Below, one piece after another: positions 20,325 through 34,580 of a DNA stretch of 53,095 bases. Numbering within the stretch: position 1 is the first letter of the stretch; each line of letters begins with the position of its first letter. The notes beneath the pieces are model-generated. The model made no database searches, was not told the origin of the DNA, and saw only the letters and a list, made by a program, of their open reading frames with translations. The position numbers and the translations under genes are program-made. Source of the stretch: Compostibacillus humi (GTDB lineage: Bacteria > Bacillota > Bacilli > Bacillales > Amphibacillaceae); NCBI RefSeq assembly GCF_014637175.1, contig NZ_BMEV01000016.1:1-53095 (forward strand), given 5' to 3'.

Positions 20325-21662
20325 TTGCAGATTCGTATACTTGCTATCGGTCCAAGTGACATGGAAGGCATTATACTGGAAGTTGGAAAGGAATATCCCG
20401 AATTCGATATTCGGTATGACACATACCATAACGAGGAAGAAGTTGTACACATCGTTACCCGGCTGCATTCTGATTATGAGCTAATTTTATTTGCAGGTTC
20501 TTTGCCTTATCATATGGTGAAAAACCAAGTACAGTTGAATAAGCCAATGTTTTATATCGCTTTTGAAGGTACTGCCCTTTATCGCGTTCTCTTTCAATTA
20601 GCGATGGATAGGGAATTTCATTTGTTAGATCGTCCCATTAATGTCAGCATTGATAATCTGCAAAAATATGAAGCAGAGGAATGCTTTGAGGAACTGAATA
20701 TCGATGTACAAAATCTTTATTTTTATGAAAATGACATCGATTATGATATCGAGAATACAGTACAATTCCACTATAATCTATGGAAAAACAACCGAATCGA
20801 CATCGCTATTACATGTGTCGGGTTAGTATATGAAAAATTAACAGAATTGGGGGTTCACGCCTCCAGAATTATTCCGACCCGATCCGCGGTGCGAAATACT
20901 CTAGAGCATATGCTGCTCGCAGGGCAGAAGAAACGGCAGCAAGATGCTCAAATTGCTGTAGGGATTATTGATTTAAGAAGTCTGAGAGATGATAACCAAT
21001 TGACAGAATATCAAATACAGCGAAGAATATTAGCTTTACAGCATATTTTAATCGATTATGGCGAAAAGTCTCAGTCAATCATCAAATGGTCAGATCGAGA
21101 ACTAAAATTTATAACCACTCGTGGAGCACTGCATCTAGATAATGGAAAGACGGCAGAAAATAAATTATTGCATGAAATCTATTATAAAACGGAGCTCCGG
21201 CCAAATCTTGGAATCGGTCTGGGACATACCGCAAGCGAGGCTGAAAATCGGGCAAGGGAAGCGTTAAAAAAAGCCGAATTGAATAACTCGGGCTGGTTTA
21301 TATTGGATGCCGATGGAACAGTTTATGGACCGATAGGTAATTCGGTACCGTTAAGCTATTCCATCCGAAATCAAAATCAGGAATTGCTGGAATTGGCAAA
21401 ACAAGCTCGCTTAAGCAGCTCTACGATTAACCGCTTGCTTTCGTTTTTTAAAGTACATGGGAAAGATACGATAACTACCAATGAACTTGCCAATGGGTTA
21501 GGTATAACACCGAGAAGTGCAAGGAGAATTATTAATAAACTGGAAAAGGTAAATTTGGTAGCGATTACAGGGGAAGAGCAACCGGTCCATAGGGGAAGGC
21601 CGCGTCAAGTCTTTGCCATTCAATTTGATAGACTGTTCAATCTGACTAACGAGGGAAAATGA
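20325..21662 (+). CDS. Multidomain transcriptional regulator with C-terminal winged helix
   Basis: The 445-residue protein has three parts. Residues 1 to about 190 resemble the PrpR-N type sensor fold (IRILAIGPSDMEGIILEV, ELILFAGSLPYHMV). A middle alpha/beta domain, about 205-340, resembles the GGDEF-like/GTP-cyclohydrolase III fold (VGIIDLRSLRD, LGIGLGHTASEAENRAREAL) and lacks a GGDEF motif. A C-terminal winged helix covers about 355-440 (STINRLLSFF, TTNELANGLGITPRSARRII). TTG 20325 is the only well-placed start. It lies 40 bp before the DUF819 gene and after the dipeptidase, so it probably controls them. The ligand is unknown; domain calls are by eye. Confidence 0.7.
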   Translation: MQIRILAIGPSDMEGIILEVGKEYPEFDIRYDTYHNEEEVVHIVTRLHSDYELILFAGSLPYHMVKNQVQLNKPMFYIAFEGTALYRVLFQLAMDREFHLLDRPINVSIDNLQKYEAEECFEELNIDVQNLYFYENDIDYDIENTVQFHYNLWKNNRIDIAITCVGLVYEKLTELGVHASRIIPTRSAVRNTLEHMLLAGQKKRQQDAQIAVGIIDLRSLRDDNQLTEYQIQRRILALQHILIDYGEKSQSIIKWSDRELKFITTRGALHLDNGKTAENKLLHEIYYKTELRPNLGIGLGHTASEAENRAREALKKAELNNSGWFILDADGTVYGPIGNSVPLSYSIRNQNQELLELAKQARLSSSTINRLLSFFKVHGKDTITTNELANGLGITPRSARRIINKLEKVNLVAITGEEQPVHRGRPRQVFAIQFDRLFNLTNEGK

Positions 21663-21702
21663 AAACGATTACTTATTATTTATATTACAAGGGGGATGAA
21701 CG

Positions 21703-22920
21703 ATGATCTATTCGATTATACAACTGGATGATACATGGATTTTATGGGCGTTTTTGGCTGGATGGGCAGCAGTAAGTATTTATTTAGAGCAGAAGTACAA
21801 GTGGGCATCTAAAATTTCTGGGGCAATCATTGCGCTTGTCGGTGCAATGCTTCTAGCAAACTTTAATATTATACCGACCGAATCTCCGGTATACGACACA
21901 GTCTGGTCTTATGTCGTTCCGTTGTCTATCCCGCTGCTATTATTCCGTTCCAATATTTTAAAGATATGGAATGAAAGCGGGCGGCTCTTGCTTATTTTCT
22001 TGTTAAGTTCTATCGGTACCGTGACAGGCGCCATTGTTGGATTCTTCCTGCTGAGGGATCATATTCCGGTATTGGATAAAATTGCAGCAATGATGACAGG
22101 TTCTTATATCGGCGGAGGTGTCAATTTTGCTGCTATGTCTGCAAAATTTGAAACACCTGGAGAAATTGTTTCTGCAACGGTCGTAGCAGATAATATGTTA
22201 ATGGCTATCTATTTCCTTGTATTAATTCTCATTCCAACCCTTTCTTTCTTTAGAAAAAAATATAAAACTCCTTACATCGACGAACTGGAAAAAAACACCA
22301 CTAGCAATGACAATTTAGCTTCCTCCTATTGGAAGAAAAAGGAGATGGCTTTAAAAGATATCGGTCTTGCCGTTGGTACAGCCTTTGTCATTGTAGCAGT
22401 TTCCTTTAAAATTGCCGGATTTTTCGACGGCCTTATTCCTTCCGGGGAAGATGTTAATTTCTTCCTGAACCTATTAAATGGCATATTAGGCGATAACTAT
22501 TTAATGTTAACTACTTTAACGATGGCAGCAGTAACGATCTTTCCGCGTTACTTTGAAAGCATTAATGGTGCGCAGGAAATTGGTACTTACTTAATTTACA
22601 TTTTCTTCGTCGTTATCGGGGTACCTGCATCCTTGCCGCTAATCTTACAAAATGCGCCGCTAATATTTATCTTTGTAACGATTATGGTTCTAATTAACAT
22701 GTTTGCGTCCTTTCTATTTGGCAAACTGTTCAAATTCTCCCTGGAAGAAATTATTCTTTCCAGTAATGCAAACATTGGCGGACCGACAACTGCTGCGGCA
22801 ATGGCAATTTCAAAGGGATGGACAAAACTGGTTGGTCCAATCTTGCTCGTCGGTACATTAGGATACGTTATTGGAAACTATGCCGGAACAGCAATAGGTG
22901 TCTGGCTAAGCAATTTTTAA
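21703..22920 (+). CDS. DUF819 family integral membrane protein (YjcL-like)
   Basis: The 405-residue protein has about ten hydrophobic segments in two similar halves. The halves carry repeated glycine-rich motifs: MTGSYIGGGVNFAAMSAKF near 145 and SSNANIGGPTTAAAMAISKGW near 355. Such inverted Gly/Asn motifs suggest a transporter, but the DUF819 substrate is not known to me. ATG 21703 follows caaggggg. Position behind the dipeptidase and regulator suggests a role with cell-wall peptides or D-amino acids; that is inference only. A terminator follows at once. Confidence 0.85.
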   Translation: MIYSIIQLDDTWILWAFLAGWAAVSIYLEQKYKWASKISGAIIALVGAMLLANFNIIPTESPVYDTVWSYVVPLSIPLLLFRSNILKIWNESGRLLLIFLLSSIGTVTGAIVGFFLLRDHIPVLDKIAAMMTGSYIGGGVNFAAMSAKFETPGEIVSATVVADNMLMAIYFLVLILIPTLSFFRKKYKTPYIDELEKNTTSNDNLASSYWKKKEMALKDIGLAVGTAFVIVAVSFKIAGFFDGLIPSGEDVNFFLNLLNGILGDNYLMLTTLTMAAVTIFPRYFESINGAQEIGTYLIYIFFVVIGVPASLPLILQNAPLIFIFVTIMVLINMFASFLFGKLFKFSLEEIILSSNANIGGPTTAAAMAISKGWTKLVGPILLVGTLGYVIGNYAGTAIGVWLSNF

Positions 22921-22930
22921 TATCGGTAAG

Positions 22931-22958
22931 AGGCTGACATTTGGTCAGCCTTTTTCTA
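22931..22958 (+). terminator. Terminator after the DUF819 gene
   Basis: AGGCTGAC (22931-22938) pairs with GTCAGCCT (22944-22951) around ATTTG and is followed by TTTTCTATT. Confidence 0.9.
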
Positions 22959-23081
22959 TTTATTGAAAAAGGCAGCCTGGTAAAAGGGATAGAAAAATCC
23001 CCGCCATTATCCTCAATCCTAACTTTGATTTTTGGTATAATGAATGCATGACTTAGGGAGAAAAGTTTGGGGGATGCACTA

Positions 23082-23780
23082 TTGGATATGAAAATTGAGG
23101 ACTGGAAACATATTTTTAAACTAGATCCGGCAAAATCCATTTCAGACGAGCACCTTGATTTAATTTGCACTTCTGGAACTGATGCGCTAGTTGTCGGAGG
23201 CACCGATAATATTACTTTATCCGGTGTAGAAGATTTATTGGGGCGAATTAAAGGGAAACATCCTATTCCTTGTGTGCTGGAAGTTTCGACGATGGATTCC
23301 ATTATTCCGGGATTTGACGGTTACTTTGTTCCGATGGTGTTAAATTCCCGAGATAAAAAATGGATGATGGATGTGCAGCATCAAGGAATTAAACAATTTC
23401 AGTCATTGATAAAATATGTGGAGATTCTTTTTGAAGGTTATTGTATATTAAATAAGGATGCGAAGGCATTTCAACATACAAATTGTGTGATGCCCGATGA
23501 AGAAGATGTTCTTGCCTATGCATATATGGCAGAACATGTTTTTCATCTGCCGGTGTTTTATATGGAATATAGCGGGAAATATGGAGATAAGGAACTGGTA
23601 AAACGGGTAAAAGAGGAACTGACTGATACGAAATTGTTTTACGGCGGCGGAATTGAAACGCTTGAACAGGCAAAAGAAATGAAACAATATGCAGATTGCA
23701 TTATCGTCGGCAACAGTATATATACCTGTTTTGAACAAGCATTGGAAACTGCAAAGATAAATGAAGAAAGGACGGTGTGA
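23082..23780 (+). CDS. pcrB: Heptaprenylglyceryl phosphate synthase PcrB
   Basis: PcrB transfers a heptaprenyl group to sn-glycerol-1-phosphate, making an archaeal-type ether lipid precursor. TIM-barrel motifs are [67 protein letters not shown] and VGNSIY. Starts TTG 23067, TTG 23082 and ATG 23088 are all possible. I use 23082, 7 bp after ggggga. A TATAAT at 23036-23041 suggests a local promoter. It is followed by pcrA as in B. subtilis. Confidence 0.93.
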   Translation: MDMKIEDWKHIFKLDPAKSISDEHLDLICTSGTDALVVGGTDNITLSGVEDLLGRIKGKHPIPCVLEVSTMDSIIPGFDGYFVPMVLNSRDKKWMMDVQHQGIKQFQSLIKYVEILFEGYCILNKDAKAFQHTNCVMPDEEDVLAYAYMAEHVFHLPVFYMEYSGKYGDKELVKRVKEELTDTKLFYGGGIETLEQAKEMKQYADCIIVGNSIYTCFEQALETAKINEERTV

Positions 23781-23782
23781 TA

Positions 23783-28017
<4,235 letters not shown>

Positions 28018-28030
28018 GGAGTGGGTAACC

Positions 28031-29161
28031 GTGAAGAAAATAAGCATTGTTTTGCTCTGTACACTCCTGTTGCTGACGAGCTGCATACCGAACCGAAATG
28101 ATGATGAAGTATTGCAAAATGATGAAACAGAGACGAAGACATCGATTGTTCCAAGTCATCGATTGTCTGAGGAAGAGTATCGAATTGTCCTTCCTTACGA
28201 AACGAGCAAGGCAAGAGGAGTTATTGTCAATCAAGTAGCTAACCGGGTCGATATTTATGAAATGGAAGAAGGATTAAGACGCCACTCCAAGGAAGTGTTT
28301 AATCCGGATGAACTATACTTCCAAGAAGGACAATATTTAACCGAAGATATGGTCTTTGATATGATTACGGAAATGAACCCGAAAATCGATCGGGATAAGA
28401 CCGAAGATATGGATCTGGAGGAAGCGGCAGATGTATTCCGGGATAACCCGCGCTACCTCTCCCATATTTTGGAACAAAATTATTTAAAGCCAGGGGAAGA
28501 TAATGTAGTGGAATTGGCCGGAGTTTCCATTGGCATCGCCTTAAAGTCGGTTTATCGTTTTCAGCCGCAAATCGGCAGTCCATATTTTGAAGAGGAGATT
28601 CCCTTCCAGGAAATGATGGAGCAAGGAAAGGAAATCGCCCAGAAAGTATTGGAGCAATTGCGGAGTATTGAAGGACTGACAAACGTTCCCCTCTTTATCG
28701 CTCTATACCGGGAAGAAAGCCAGGCGTCTCCGGTGCCAGGCAATTACGTTGCAAAAACACTCGTGCCTGCCGGCGATTTTTCCATTAAAGATTGGGAATC
28801 GATTAACGAGGAATATGTTTTATTTCCATCAGACGAAGGAAAAGAAAAGTATTTAGAGGACCATGAAATTATTACAAGTTTTGGCAGTGAAATTGCTTCC
28901 TTTTTTCCGAATTACGTTGGAGTTGTCGGAGAAGGATTCTACATTGACGAAGAACTGCAAACTTTAACCATCGAAATACCGATTGAATTTAATGGGAGTG
29001 CGGAGATTGTCGGATTTACGCAATATGTTTATGGTCTCATTCAAGATATGTTCCCCAATTATTATGATTTAGAGGTAAGAGTGACATCCAGCGAAAAAAT
29101 CGAAAGTCTTCTTACGAGAGATGCCGGGGAAGACGAAGTGAATGTGCATATTTTGCATTAG
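28031..29161 (+). CDS. camS: CamS family sex pheromone precursor lipoprotein
   Basis: This is a lipoprotein: signal peptide with lipobox LTSC near residues 14-17, then an acidic linker. The CamS domain follows (VVELAGVSIGIALKSVYRFQ, GLTNVPLFIALYREE, EIPIEFNGSAEIVGFTQYVYG). In staphylococci and enterococci the cleaved signal peptide of this family is a peptide pheromone. In bacilli (YerH) the role is unclear. GTG 28031 follows aaggagtgg. It is the last gene of the pcrB-pcrA-ligA-camS unit. Confidence 0.92.
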   Translation: MKKISIVLLCTLLLLTSCIPNRNDDEVLQNDETETKTSIVPSHRLSEEEYRIVLPYETSKARGVIVNQVANRVDIYEMEEGLRRHSKEVFNPDELYFQEGQYLTEDMVFDMITEMNPKIDRDKTEDMDLEEAADVFRDNPRYLSHILEQNYLKPGEDNVVELAGVSIGIALKSVYRFQPQIGSPYFEEEIPFQEMMEQGKEIAQKVLEQLRSIEGLTNVPLFIALYREESQASPVPGNYVAKTLVPAGDFSIKDWESINEEYVLFPSDEGKEKYLEDHEIITSFGSEIASFFPNYVGVVGEGFYIDEELQTLTIEIPIEFNGSAEIVGFTQYVYGLIQDMFPNYYDLEVRVTSSEKIESLLTRDAGEDEVNVHILH

Positions 29162-29167
29162 TACATC

Positions 29168-29207
29168 GGAAATTTGCCATCTTCAAAAAATAGGATGGCA
29201 AATTTCC
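29168..29207 (+). terminator. Hairpin after camS
   Basis: GGAAATTTGCCATC (29168-29181) pairs with GATGGCAAATTTCC (29194-29207), a 14-bp stem. The T tract after it is weak, so it may act as a terminator or mainly stabilise the 3' end. Confidence 0.7.
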
Positions 29208-29271
29208 TGTTTCCCTTTCATTGCGACAGTTGCGCTTGGGGATTTAACTTTGCTATTATCGATATTGGTAG

Positions 29272-29301
29272 TTGACAAATATTTTTTTGTTATAATATAG
29301 G
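29272..29301 (+). promoter_or_regulatory. Probable gatCAB promoter
   Basis: A perfect TTGACA lies at 29272-29277 and a perfect TATAAT at 29291-29296, but only 13 bp separate them. TATAGG at 29296-29301 gives a workable 18-bp spacer. Which hexamer is used cannot be decided by eye. Confidence 0.5.
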
Positions 29302-29328
29302 AAAAATTGAAGTTTGGAGGGTAAACCA

Positions 29329-29619
29329 TTGGCAAATATAACGATCGAGCAAGTAAAACATGTGGCCCATCTTGCCCGTCTCGCTTTAACAGATGAAGAA
29401 GCAGAACAGCTGACGAAGGATTTAGCGGCGATTATCCAATATGCAGAGCAATTAAATGAATTGGATACAGAGAATATCGAGCCTACGACCCATGTAATCG
29501 ACATGAAAAACGTCATGCGCAAAGACGAGCCAAAAGAGTGGATTACACAAGAAGAAGCATTAAAAAATGCTCCGGATCATAAAGACGGTCTGTTCCGTGT
29601 ACCAGCTATTCTAGAATAG
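29329..29619 (+). CDS. gatC: Glu-tRNA(Gln)/Asp-tRNA(Asn) amidotransferase subunit C
   Basis: GatC (96 residues) is the small helical subunit that holds GatA and GatB together. It shows [16 protein letters not shown] and the C-terminal FRVPAILE typical of the family. TTG 29329, 7 bp after ggaggg, gives the usual N-terminus MANITIEQV. An upstream in-frame TTG at 29314 overlaps its own Shine-Dalgarno and is unlikely. First gene of gatCAB. Confidence 0.97.
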   Translation: MANITIEQVKHVAHLARLALTDEEAEQLTKDLAAIIQYAEQLNELDTENIEPTTHVIDMKNVMRKDEPKEWITQEEALKNAPDHKDGLFRVPAILE

Positions 29620-29631
29620 GGAGGAAAATCG

Positions 29632-31101
29632 ATGCCTTTATTTGACCACACAATCAAGGAATTAGAAGAAAAGATACATAATAAAGAAATCTCCGTTCAA
29701 GATTTAGTGGATGCATCCTTTAATCGTATCCGAGAAGTTGATGGGGAAATCCATGCTTTTCTTACATTAAATGAAGAAAATGCCCGCCAAAAGGCAAAAG
29801 AATTAGATGAATCGGAAGAAAAATCCGGCAAACTATTCGGCATGCCTTTAGGCTTGAAAGATAACATTGTAACGAAAGGGTTAAGAACGACGTGTGCCAG
29901 CCAAATTTTAGACAATTTTCATGACCCGCTATATGACGCGACAGTAGTCCAAAAATTGCAGAATGAAAATGGGATTACAATTGGAAAACTAAATATGGAT
30001 GAATTTGCCATGGGCTCCACCAACGAAAACTCCAGCTATACCCCGGTCCGTAATCCTTGGAATACGGATCATGTTCCTGGAGGTTCCAGCGGGGGTTCTG
30101 CAGCTGCAGTAGCAGCAGGAGAAGTGTTATTTTCCCTAGGTTCTGATACAGGCGGTTCCATTCGCCAGCCGGCAGCATTTTGTGGCGTCGTAGGAATGAA
30201 ACCGACCTATGGCCGAGTGTCCCGTTTTGGTCTTGTAGCCTTTGCTTCTTCATTAGATCAAATCGGACCAATTACTCGTACCGTAGAGGACAATGCCCGA
30301 GTGCTGGAAGTGATCTCCGGCTTGGATCCGATGGATGCGACAAGTGTTAACTTGGACGTGCCTAAATTTACCGATGCATTAACCGGGGATGTGAAAGGAC
30401 TAAAAATTGGGGTTCCGAAGGAGTATCTCGGTGAAGGGGTAGACCCGGAAGTGAAGGAATCCGTAATGCAGGCATTGAAAGTATACGAATCTTTAGGTGC
30501 CACGTGGGAAGAAGTTTCCATTCCGCACGCAAAGTATGCGGTAGCAGCTTATTATCTGCTCTCCTCCTCGGAAGCTTCAGCGAACCTTGCCCGATTTGAC
30601 GGGGTGCGCTACGGAGTCCGAACGAAGAATGCGGATAATATGATTGACATGTTTAAGAAATCCCGCAGCGAAGGTTTCGGAGAAGAAGTAAAACGCCGCA
30701 TTATGCTCGGAACTTTTGCTCTAAGCTCCGGCTACTATGATGCTTATTATAAAAAAGCGCAAAAGGTGCGTACATTAATTAAGAATGATTTTGAAAAAAT
30801 CTTTGAAAACTATGATGTTATTATCGGCCCGACAACTCCGACAACAGCTTACAAAGTTGGAGAGAAAATTAATGATCCATTGTTGATGTATGTCAACGAT
30901 ATTACGACCATTCCGGTTAACTTGGCTGGTGCTCCTGCCATTACCGTACCATGCGGATTTTCCGAGAACGGTCTTCCAATCGGCTTGCAGATCATCGGCA
31001 AACATTTTGACGAGAGCACGGTTTACCGTACTGCCCATGCTTTTGAACAAGCGACGGACTATCATACGAAACGTCCTCAATTAGGGGGTGCCAACAAATG
31101 A
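29632..31101 (+). CDS. gatA: Glu-tRNA(Gln) amidotransferase subunit A
   Basis: GatA is the amidase that releases ammonia from glutamine for transamidation. The amidase-signature catalytic triad is visible: Lys in [12 protein letters not shown] (about residue 78), the cis-Ser in [17 protein letters not shown] (about 153) and the nucleophile Ser in [11 protein letters not shown] (about 177). It is full length at 489 residues. Start ATG 29632, Shine-Dalgarno gggagg. The stop overlaps the gatB ATG by 4 bp. Confidence 0.98.
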   Translation: MPLFDHTIKELEEKIHNKEISVQDLVDASFNRIREVDGEIHAFLTLNEENARQKAKELDESEEKSGKLFGMPLGLKDNIVTKGLRTTCASQILDNFHDPLYDATVVQKLQNENGITIGKLNMDEFAMGSTNENSSYTPVRNPWNTDHVPGGSSGGSAAAVAAGEVLFSLGSDTGGSIRQPAAFCGVVGMKPTYGRVSRFGLVAFASSLDQIGPITRTVEDNARVLEVISGLDPMDATSVNLDVPKFTDALTGDVKGLKIGVPKEYLGEGVDPEVKESVMQALKVYESLGATWEEVSIPHAKYAVAAYYLLSSSEASANLARFDGVRYGVRTKNADNMIDMFKKSRSEGFGEEVKRRIMLGTFALSSGYYDAYYKKAQKVRTLIKNDFEKIFENYDVIIGPTTPTTAYKVGEKINDPLLMYVNDITTIPVNLAGAPAITVPCGFSENGLPIGLQIIGKHFDESTVYRTAHAFEQATDYHTKRPQLGGANK

Positions 31102-32531
31102 ACTTTGAAACAGTAATCGGTCTCGAAGTACACGTAGAATTAAAAACAAAATCAAAAATCTTCAGCCCAAGTGTCAACGCCTTTGGTTCCGAACCGAACA
31201 CGAACGTGAACCCGATTGACCTTGGCTACCCGGGAACCCTTCCGATTTTGAATGAAGAAGCGGTGAACTTTGCCATGAAAGCGGCTATGGCACTGAATTG
31301 TGAGATTGCCACCTATACGAAGTTTGACCGGAAAAACTATTTTTATCCTGATAACCCGAAAGCCTATCAAATTTCCCAGGATGAGCAGCCGCTTGGCAAG
31401 AATGGCTGGATTGAAATTGAGGTAAACGGACAGAAAAAACGGATCGGCATAAACCGGGTCCATTTAGAAGAAGATGCAGGAAAACTGACCCATGGGGATG
31501 ATGGATATTCTTACGTTGATTTTAACCGTCAAGGTACTCCGTTAATTGAAATTGTGTCAGAACCTGATATGCGTTCCCCTGAGGAAGCCTATGCCTATTT
31601 GGAGAAACTAAAAAATATTATCCAATACACTGGTGTTTCCGATGTGAAAATGCAAGAAGGTTCCTTAAGATGTGATGCGAATATTTCATTGCGTCCAATC
31701 GGACAGAAGGAATTTGGTACTAAGACAGAATTAAAAAACTTAAACTCTTTTAACTTTGTCCAAAAAGGATTAGAGTTTGAAGAAAAACGTCAGGAAAAAA
31801 TCCTTCTCTCCGGCGGTGTTATCCAGCAAGAAACCCGCCGATATGACGAAAAAACAAAGGAAACCATTCTTATGCGGGTAAAAGAAGGGTCTGAAGATTA
31901 CCGTTACTTCCCGGAACCGGATTTAGTACCTTTATATATTGACGAGGAGTGGAAAGAGCGGATCCGCAAAGAAATTCCGGAGCTTCCGGATGCCCGGAGA
32001 AAACGGTATGTGGAAGAATTGGGACTTTCCGAATATGATGCCGGTGTCCTGACGAGTTCTAAAGAAATGTCCGACTTCTTTGAAGAGACAATAAGTCACG
32101 GTGCAGATGTTAAACAAGCAGCCAACTGGCTCATGGGTGAAGTTTCCGCCTACATGAACAAGCACTTAAAAGAGCTGCCTGAATTAGCGATTACACCGGA
32201 AGCGCTGGCAAAGATGATCAAGCTCCTTGAAGCTGGAACGATTTCTTCAAAAATTGCGAAGAAGGTTTTTGCCGAGTTAGTTGAAAAGGGCGGCGATCCG
32301 GAGAAAATCGTTAAAGAAAAAGGACTTGTACAAATTTCCGATCCAGAAAAACTGAAGGAAATTGTGAACCAAGTATTGGATGAAAATGAACAGTCTATCA
32401 TTGATTATAAAAATGGAAAAGGCAGAGCTTTAGGCTACTTAGTCGGACAAATTATGAAAGCAACGAAAGGGCAGGCAAACCCGCCGCTAGTAAATAAGAT
32501 TTTGAAAGAGGAAATTGAAAAGCGGCCATAA
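31098..32531 (+). CDS. gatB: Glu-tRNA(Gln)/Asp-tRNA(Asn) amidotransferase subunit B
   Basis: GatB activates the misacylated tRNA and performs the transamidation. The N-terminal cradle domain has [41 protein letters not shown] and KNLNSF. The C-terminal YqeY-like tRNA-binding domain covers about 330-477 and ends in the usual [17 protein letters not shown]. At 477 residues it is complete. The presence of gatCAB implies that Gln-tRNA is made by transamidation, as in other Firmicutes. Confidence 0.98.
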   Translation: MNFETVIGLEVHVELKTKSKIFSPSVNAFGSEPNTNVNPIDLGYPGTLPILNEEAVNFAMKAAMALNCEIATYTKFDRKNYFYPDNPKAYQISQDEQPLGKNGWIEIEVNGQKKRIGINRVHLEEDAGKLTHGDDGYSYVDFNRQGTPLIEIVSEPDMRSPEEAYAYLEKLKNIIQYTGVSDVKMQEGSLRCDANISLRPIGQKEFGTKTELKNLNSFNFVQKGLEFEEKRQEKILLSGGVIQQETRRYDEKTKETILMRVKEGSEDYRYFPEPDLVPLYIDEEWKERIRKEIPELPDARRKRYVEELGLSEYDAGVLTSSKEMSDFFEETISHGADVKQAANWLMGEVSAYMNKHLKELPELAITPEALAKMIKLLEAGTISSKIAKKVFAELVEKGGDPEKIVKEKGLVQISDPEKLKEIVNQVLDENEQSIIDYKNGKGRALGYLVGQIMKATKGQANPPLVNKILKEEIEKRP

Positions 32532-32552
32532 ACACTTTCCATTGCTTAAACT

Positions 32553-32593
32553 TTAGACTACTATCGTTTGCTGCGATAGTAGTCTAAGCTTTT
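32553..32593 (+). terminator. Terminator after gatB
   Basis: TTAGACTACTATCG (32553-32566) pairs perfectly with CGATAGTAGTCTAA (32574-32587); GCTTTT follows. Confidence 0.9.
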
Positions 32594-32667
32594 CAAAATA
32601 CTTTTTTCGGCATATGATAGGTGAAGACAAAGGAAATAGGAACCATGTTAACACGGGGAGGATATAA

Positions 32668-33573
32668 ATGAAAAGGGCACGTATAATTTATAACCCGACG
32701 TCCGGAAGAGAAGCATTTAAAAAGGAGCTCCCAAACGTCCTGCAAAAATTAGAAGATGCTGGCTATGAAGCGTCTGCCCATGCAACGAAAGGCGAAGGAG
32801 ATGCAACAGAAGCGGCGAAAATTGCCGTTGAACGGAAGTACGACTTGCTCGTTGCTGCGGGAGGGGATGGAACAATCAATGAAGTCATTCATGGATTGGC
32901 AGAAAAGGAATATCGGCCAAAGCTTGCCATCATTCCGACGGGTACGACAAATGACTTTGCCCGGGCGCTGCAAATTCCTCGGGATATTTCAAAGGCAGTG
33001 GATATTATAACTGAGGGCGATTCCATGTCTCTAGATATCGGGAAGGTAAACGAACATTATTTTATCAATATTGCCGGCGGCGGCAAGCTGACTGAGTTAA
33101 CCTATGATGTTCCGATAAAATTAAAAACGATGATCGGGCAACTGGCCTATTACGTAAAAGGAATTGAAATGCTTCCATCTTTGAAACCGGCACGGGTAAA
33201 AATTGAATATGACGGAAACATCATCGATGAAGATATTATGATTTTTCTCGTCTCGAACTCCAATTCGGTAGGCGGATTTGAAAAATTGGCTCCAAATGCC
33301 AAATTAGACGACGGATATTTTGACCTGTTAATTTTGCGAAAAACAAACTTAGCGGAGTTTATCCGGATTGTCACTTTAGCGTTGCGGGGGGCCCACTTGG
33401 AAGATGATAAAGTAATCCATGTGCAGGCAAAGCATATTAAAGTAACGCCGGTGGAACAAATGCAGTTAAACATTGATGGCGAATACGGCGGACAGCTTCC
33501 TGGAGAATTTATCAATCTGAAACAGCATATCGAATTTATCGTGCCAAAGTCATTTAAAGAAAAGGAAAATTGA
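32668..33573 (+). CDS. dgkB: Diacylglycerol kinase DgkB
   Basis: DgkB phosphorylates diacylglycerol formed during lipoteichoic acid synthesis. The nucleotide-binding signature AAGGDGTINEVIHGL (about residues 64-78) and IPTGTTNDFARAL (about 91-103) place it in the DAGK catalytic family. The metal-site region LDDGYFDLLIL and LNIDGEYGGQLPGEF lie in the C-terminal half. Length (301) matches. ATG 32668 follows ggggaggat. The gene lies between gatB and rlmCD as in B. subtilis, though other genes are inserted here after it. Confidence 0.96.
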   Translation: MKRARIIYNPTSGREAFKKELPNVLQKLEDAGYEASAHATKGEGDATEAAKIAVERKYDLLVAAGGDGTINEVIHGLAEKEYRPKLAIIPTGTTNDFARALQIPRDISKAVDIITEGDSMSLDIGKVNEHYFINIAGGGKLTELTYDVPIKLKTMIGQLAYYVKGIEMLPSLKPARVKIEYDGNIIDEDIMIFLVSNSNSVGGFEKLAPNAKLDDGYFDLLILRKTNLAEFIRIVTLALRGAHLEDDKVIHVQAKHIKVTPVEQMQLNIDGEYGGQLPGEFINLKQHIEFIVPKSFKEKEN

Positions 33574-33574
33574 A

Positions 33575-33622
33575 AGAAACAGCAAATCAAATTATTTTAA
33601 ATTGATTTGCTGTTTCTGATTT
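33575..33622 (+). terminator. Terminator after dgkB
   Basis: AGAAACAGCAAATCAA (33575-33590) pairs perfectly with TTGATTTGCTGTTTCT (33602-33617), a 16-bp stem followed by GATTTTTG. On the other strand it could also serve leftward transcription. Confidence 0.9.
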
Positions 33623-33819
33623 TTGTGCTCATTCCAGGCACCTTGTGCTGACACTGGGCTGAATAGTCATACGCGAAACAGTACAATAGAATTGATTTTG
33701 CTTGGTGAGACCGATGAGTAATTTTTTTGATAAAGGACGGTCATTTACATTAATCTGCAGGGAACGAATATAGCTGGACGAAATAACATTGGAATTTTTA
33801 CCATTTTGCCAGAAATGTA

Positions 33820-34452
33820 TTAACCCCAATACGTCGGATACGGGTACGTATATGGAGTTTGCGGATGGTATCCGGTATAGGTCGATTGCTGATTTTGCGA
33901 AGATAAATCTTGCTTCCATCTGTCACAGTCTTTCGGCGGACCGATATTTGTGGAAGGTTTTACGGGAGCAATTGCCTGTTTCCATTGATTTTCATCCATG
34001 CAATAGGTGTGGGCCATGATGTTTGCAGGAGTTAGCTTCAAAATATCCGACCCTAAAATGATATCTGGGGTAGGGGCATTAAAGATTGCCAGAAGATGGG
34101 TGTTATCTTCTAACGCCACTTCATAATGCCACCATCCTTGCGGAACGTTTGCCACTTTACCAGGAGTGAGCGTGTAATTTAGCATTTTCTTAGTAAAAGG
34201 ATTGAGTATAGATACGACTGCAGAACCGGATATACAGTATACAAGTTCTGCTGCATTTTGGTGGTAATGCGGTTCTACTACATTGTCTTTGCTTAAGAAA
34301 ATATCCAAAAGTGATAAATTGTCTAACGTATTAAGTTGCTGGATACTCAATATGTTAATGAAATTTTGATTATCTTTTTTAAACACCGGACTTTTATTTA
34401 AATCAAAAGAAAATTGAGCCGCTGGAGATGTAAAATCTATATCAGAAGCCAT
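33820..34452 (-). CDS. Cupin domain protein with Tyr/Pro-rich C-terminal tail
   Basis: The 210-residue protein has one cupin barrel. Metal-binding motif 1 is PHYHQNAAELVYCISG (His, His, Glu) and motif 2 is VPQGWWHYEVALEDN (His), as in one half of bicupin oxalate decarboxylases. The last 45 residues are low in complexity, rich in Gln, Thr, Tyr and Pro, and end in TPYTYPYPTYWG, the style of spore-coat proteins. No signal peptide. Start ATG with Shine-Dalgarno gaagggaagg on the minus strand. It is a single gene between dgkB and the ABC operon. Enzyme activity is not predictable; a coat-associated oxalate decarboxylase-like role is a guess. Confidence 0.8.
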   Translation of the reverse strand: MASDIDFTSPAAQFSFDLNKSPVFKKDNQNFINILSIQQLNTLDNLSLLDIFLSKDNVVEPHYHQNAAELVYCISGSAVVSILNPFTKKMLNYTLTPGKVANVPQGWWHYEVALEDNTHLLAIFNAPTPDIILGSDILKLTPANIMAHTYCMDENQWKQAIAPVKPSTNIGPPKDCDRWKQDLSSQNQQSTYTGYHPQTPYTYPYPTYWG

Positions 34453-34545
34453 GAAATTCCTTCCCTTCGCAAAAAAATATAGGCATTGTATTATATACCC
34501 GATTATTGCGGAAGGTGAATTTTGTCATAGCTTTGCTGGATAATA

Positions 34546-34577
34546 AAATGCGTTTAGCCGTATGACTAAACGCATTT
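34546..34577. terminator. Bidirectional terminator between the ABC permease and cupin genes
   Basis: AAATGCGTTTAG (34546-34557) pairs perfectly with CTAAACGCATTT (34566-34577). It follows the permease stop on the minus strand by 3 bp. Confidence 0.8.
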
Positions 34578-34580
34578 ATG

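Noticed and set aside
33629-33819. Minus-strand frame beyond the cupin stop with a protein-like stretch (YIRSLQINVNDRPLSKK)
   Set aside because: It has no start codon of its own outside the cupin gene and no family I recognise. It could be a gene remnant but cannot be supported.
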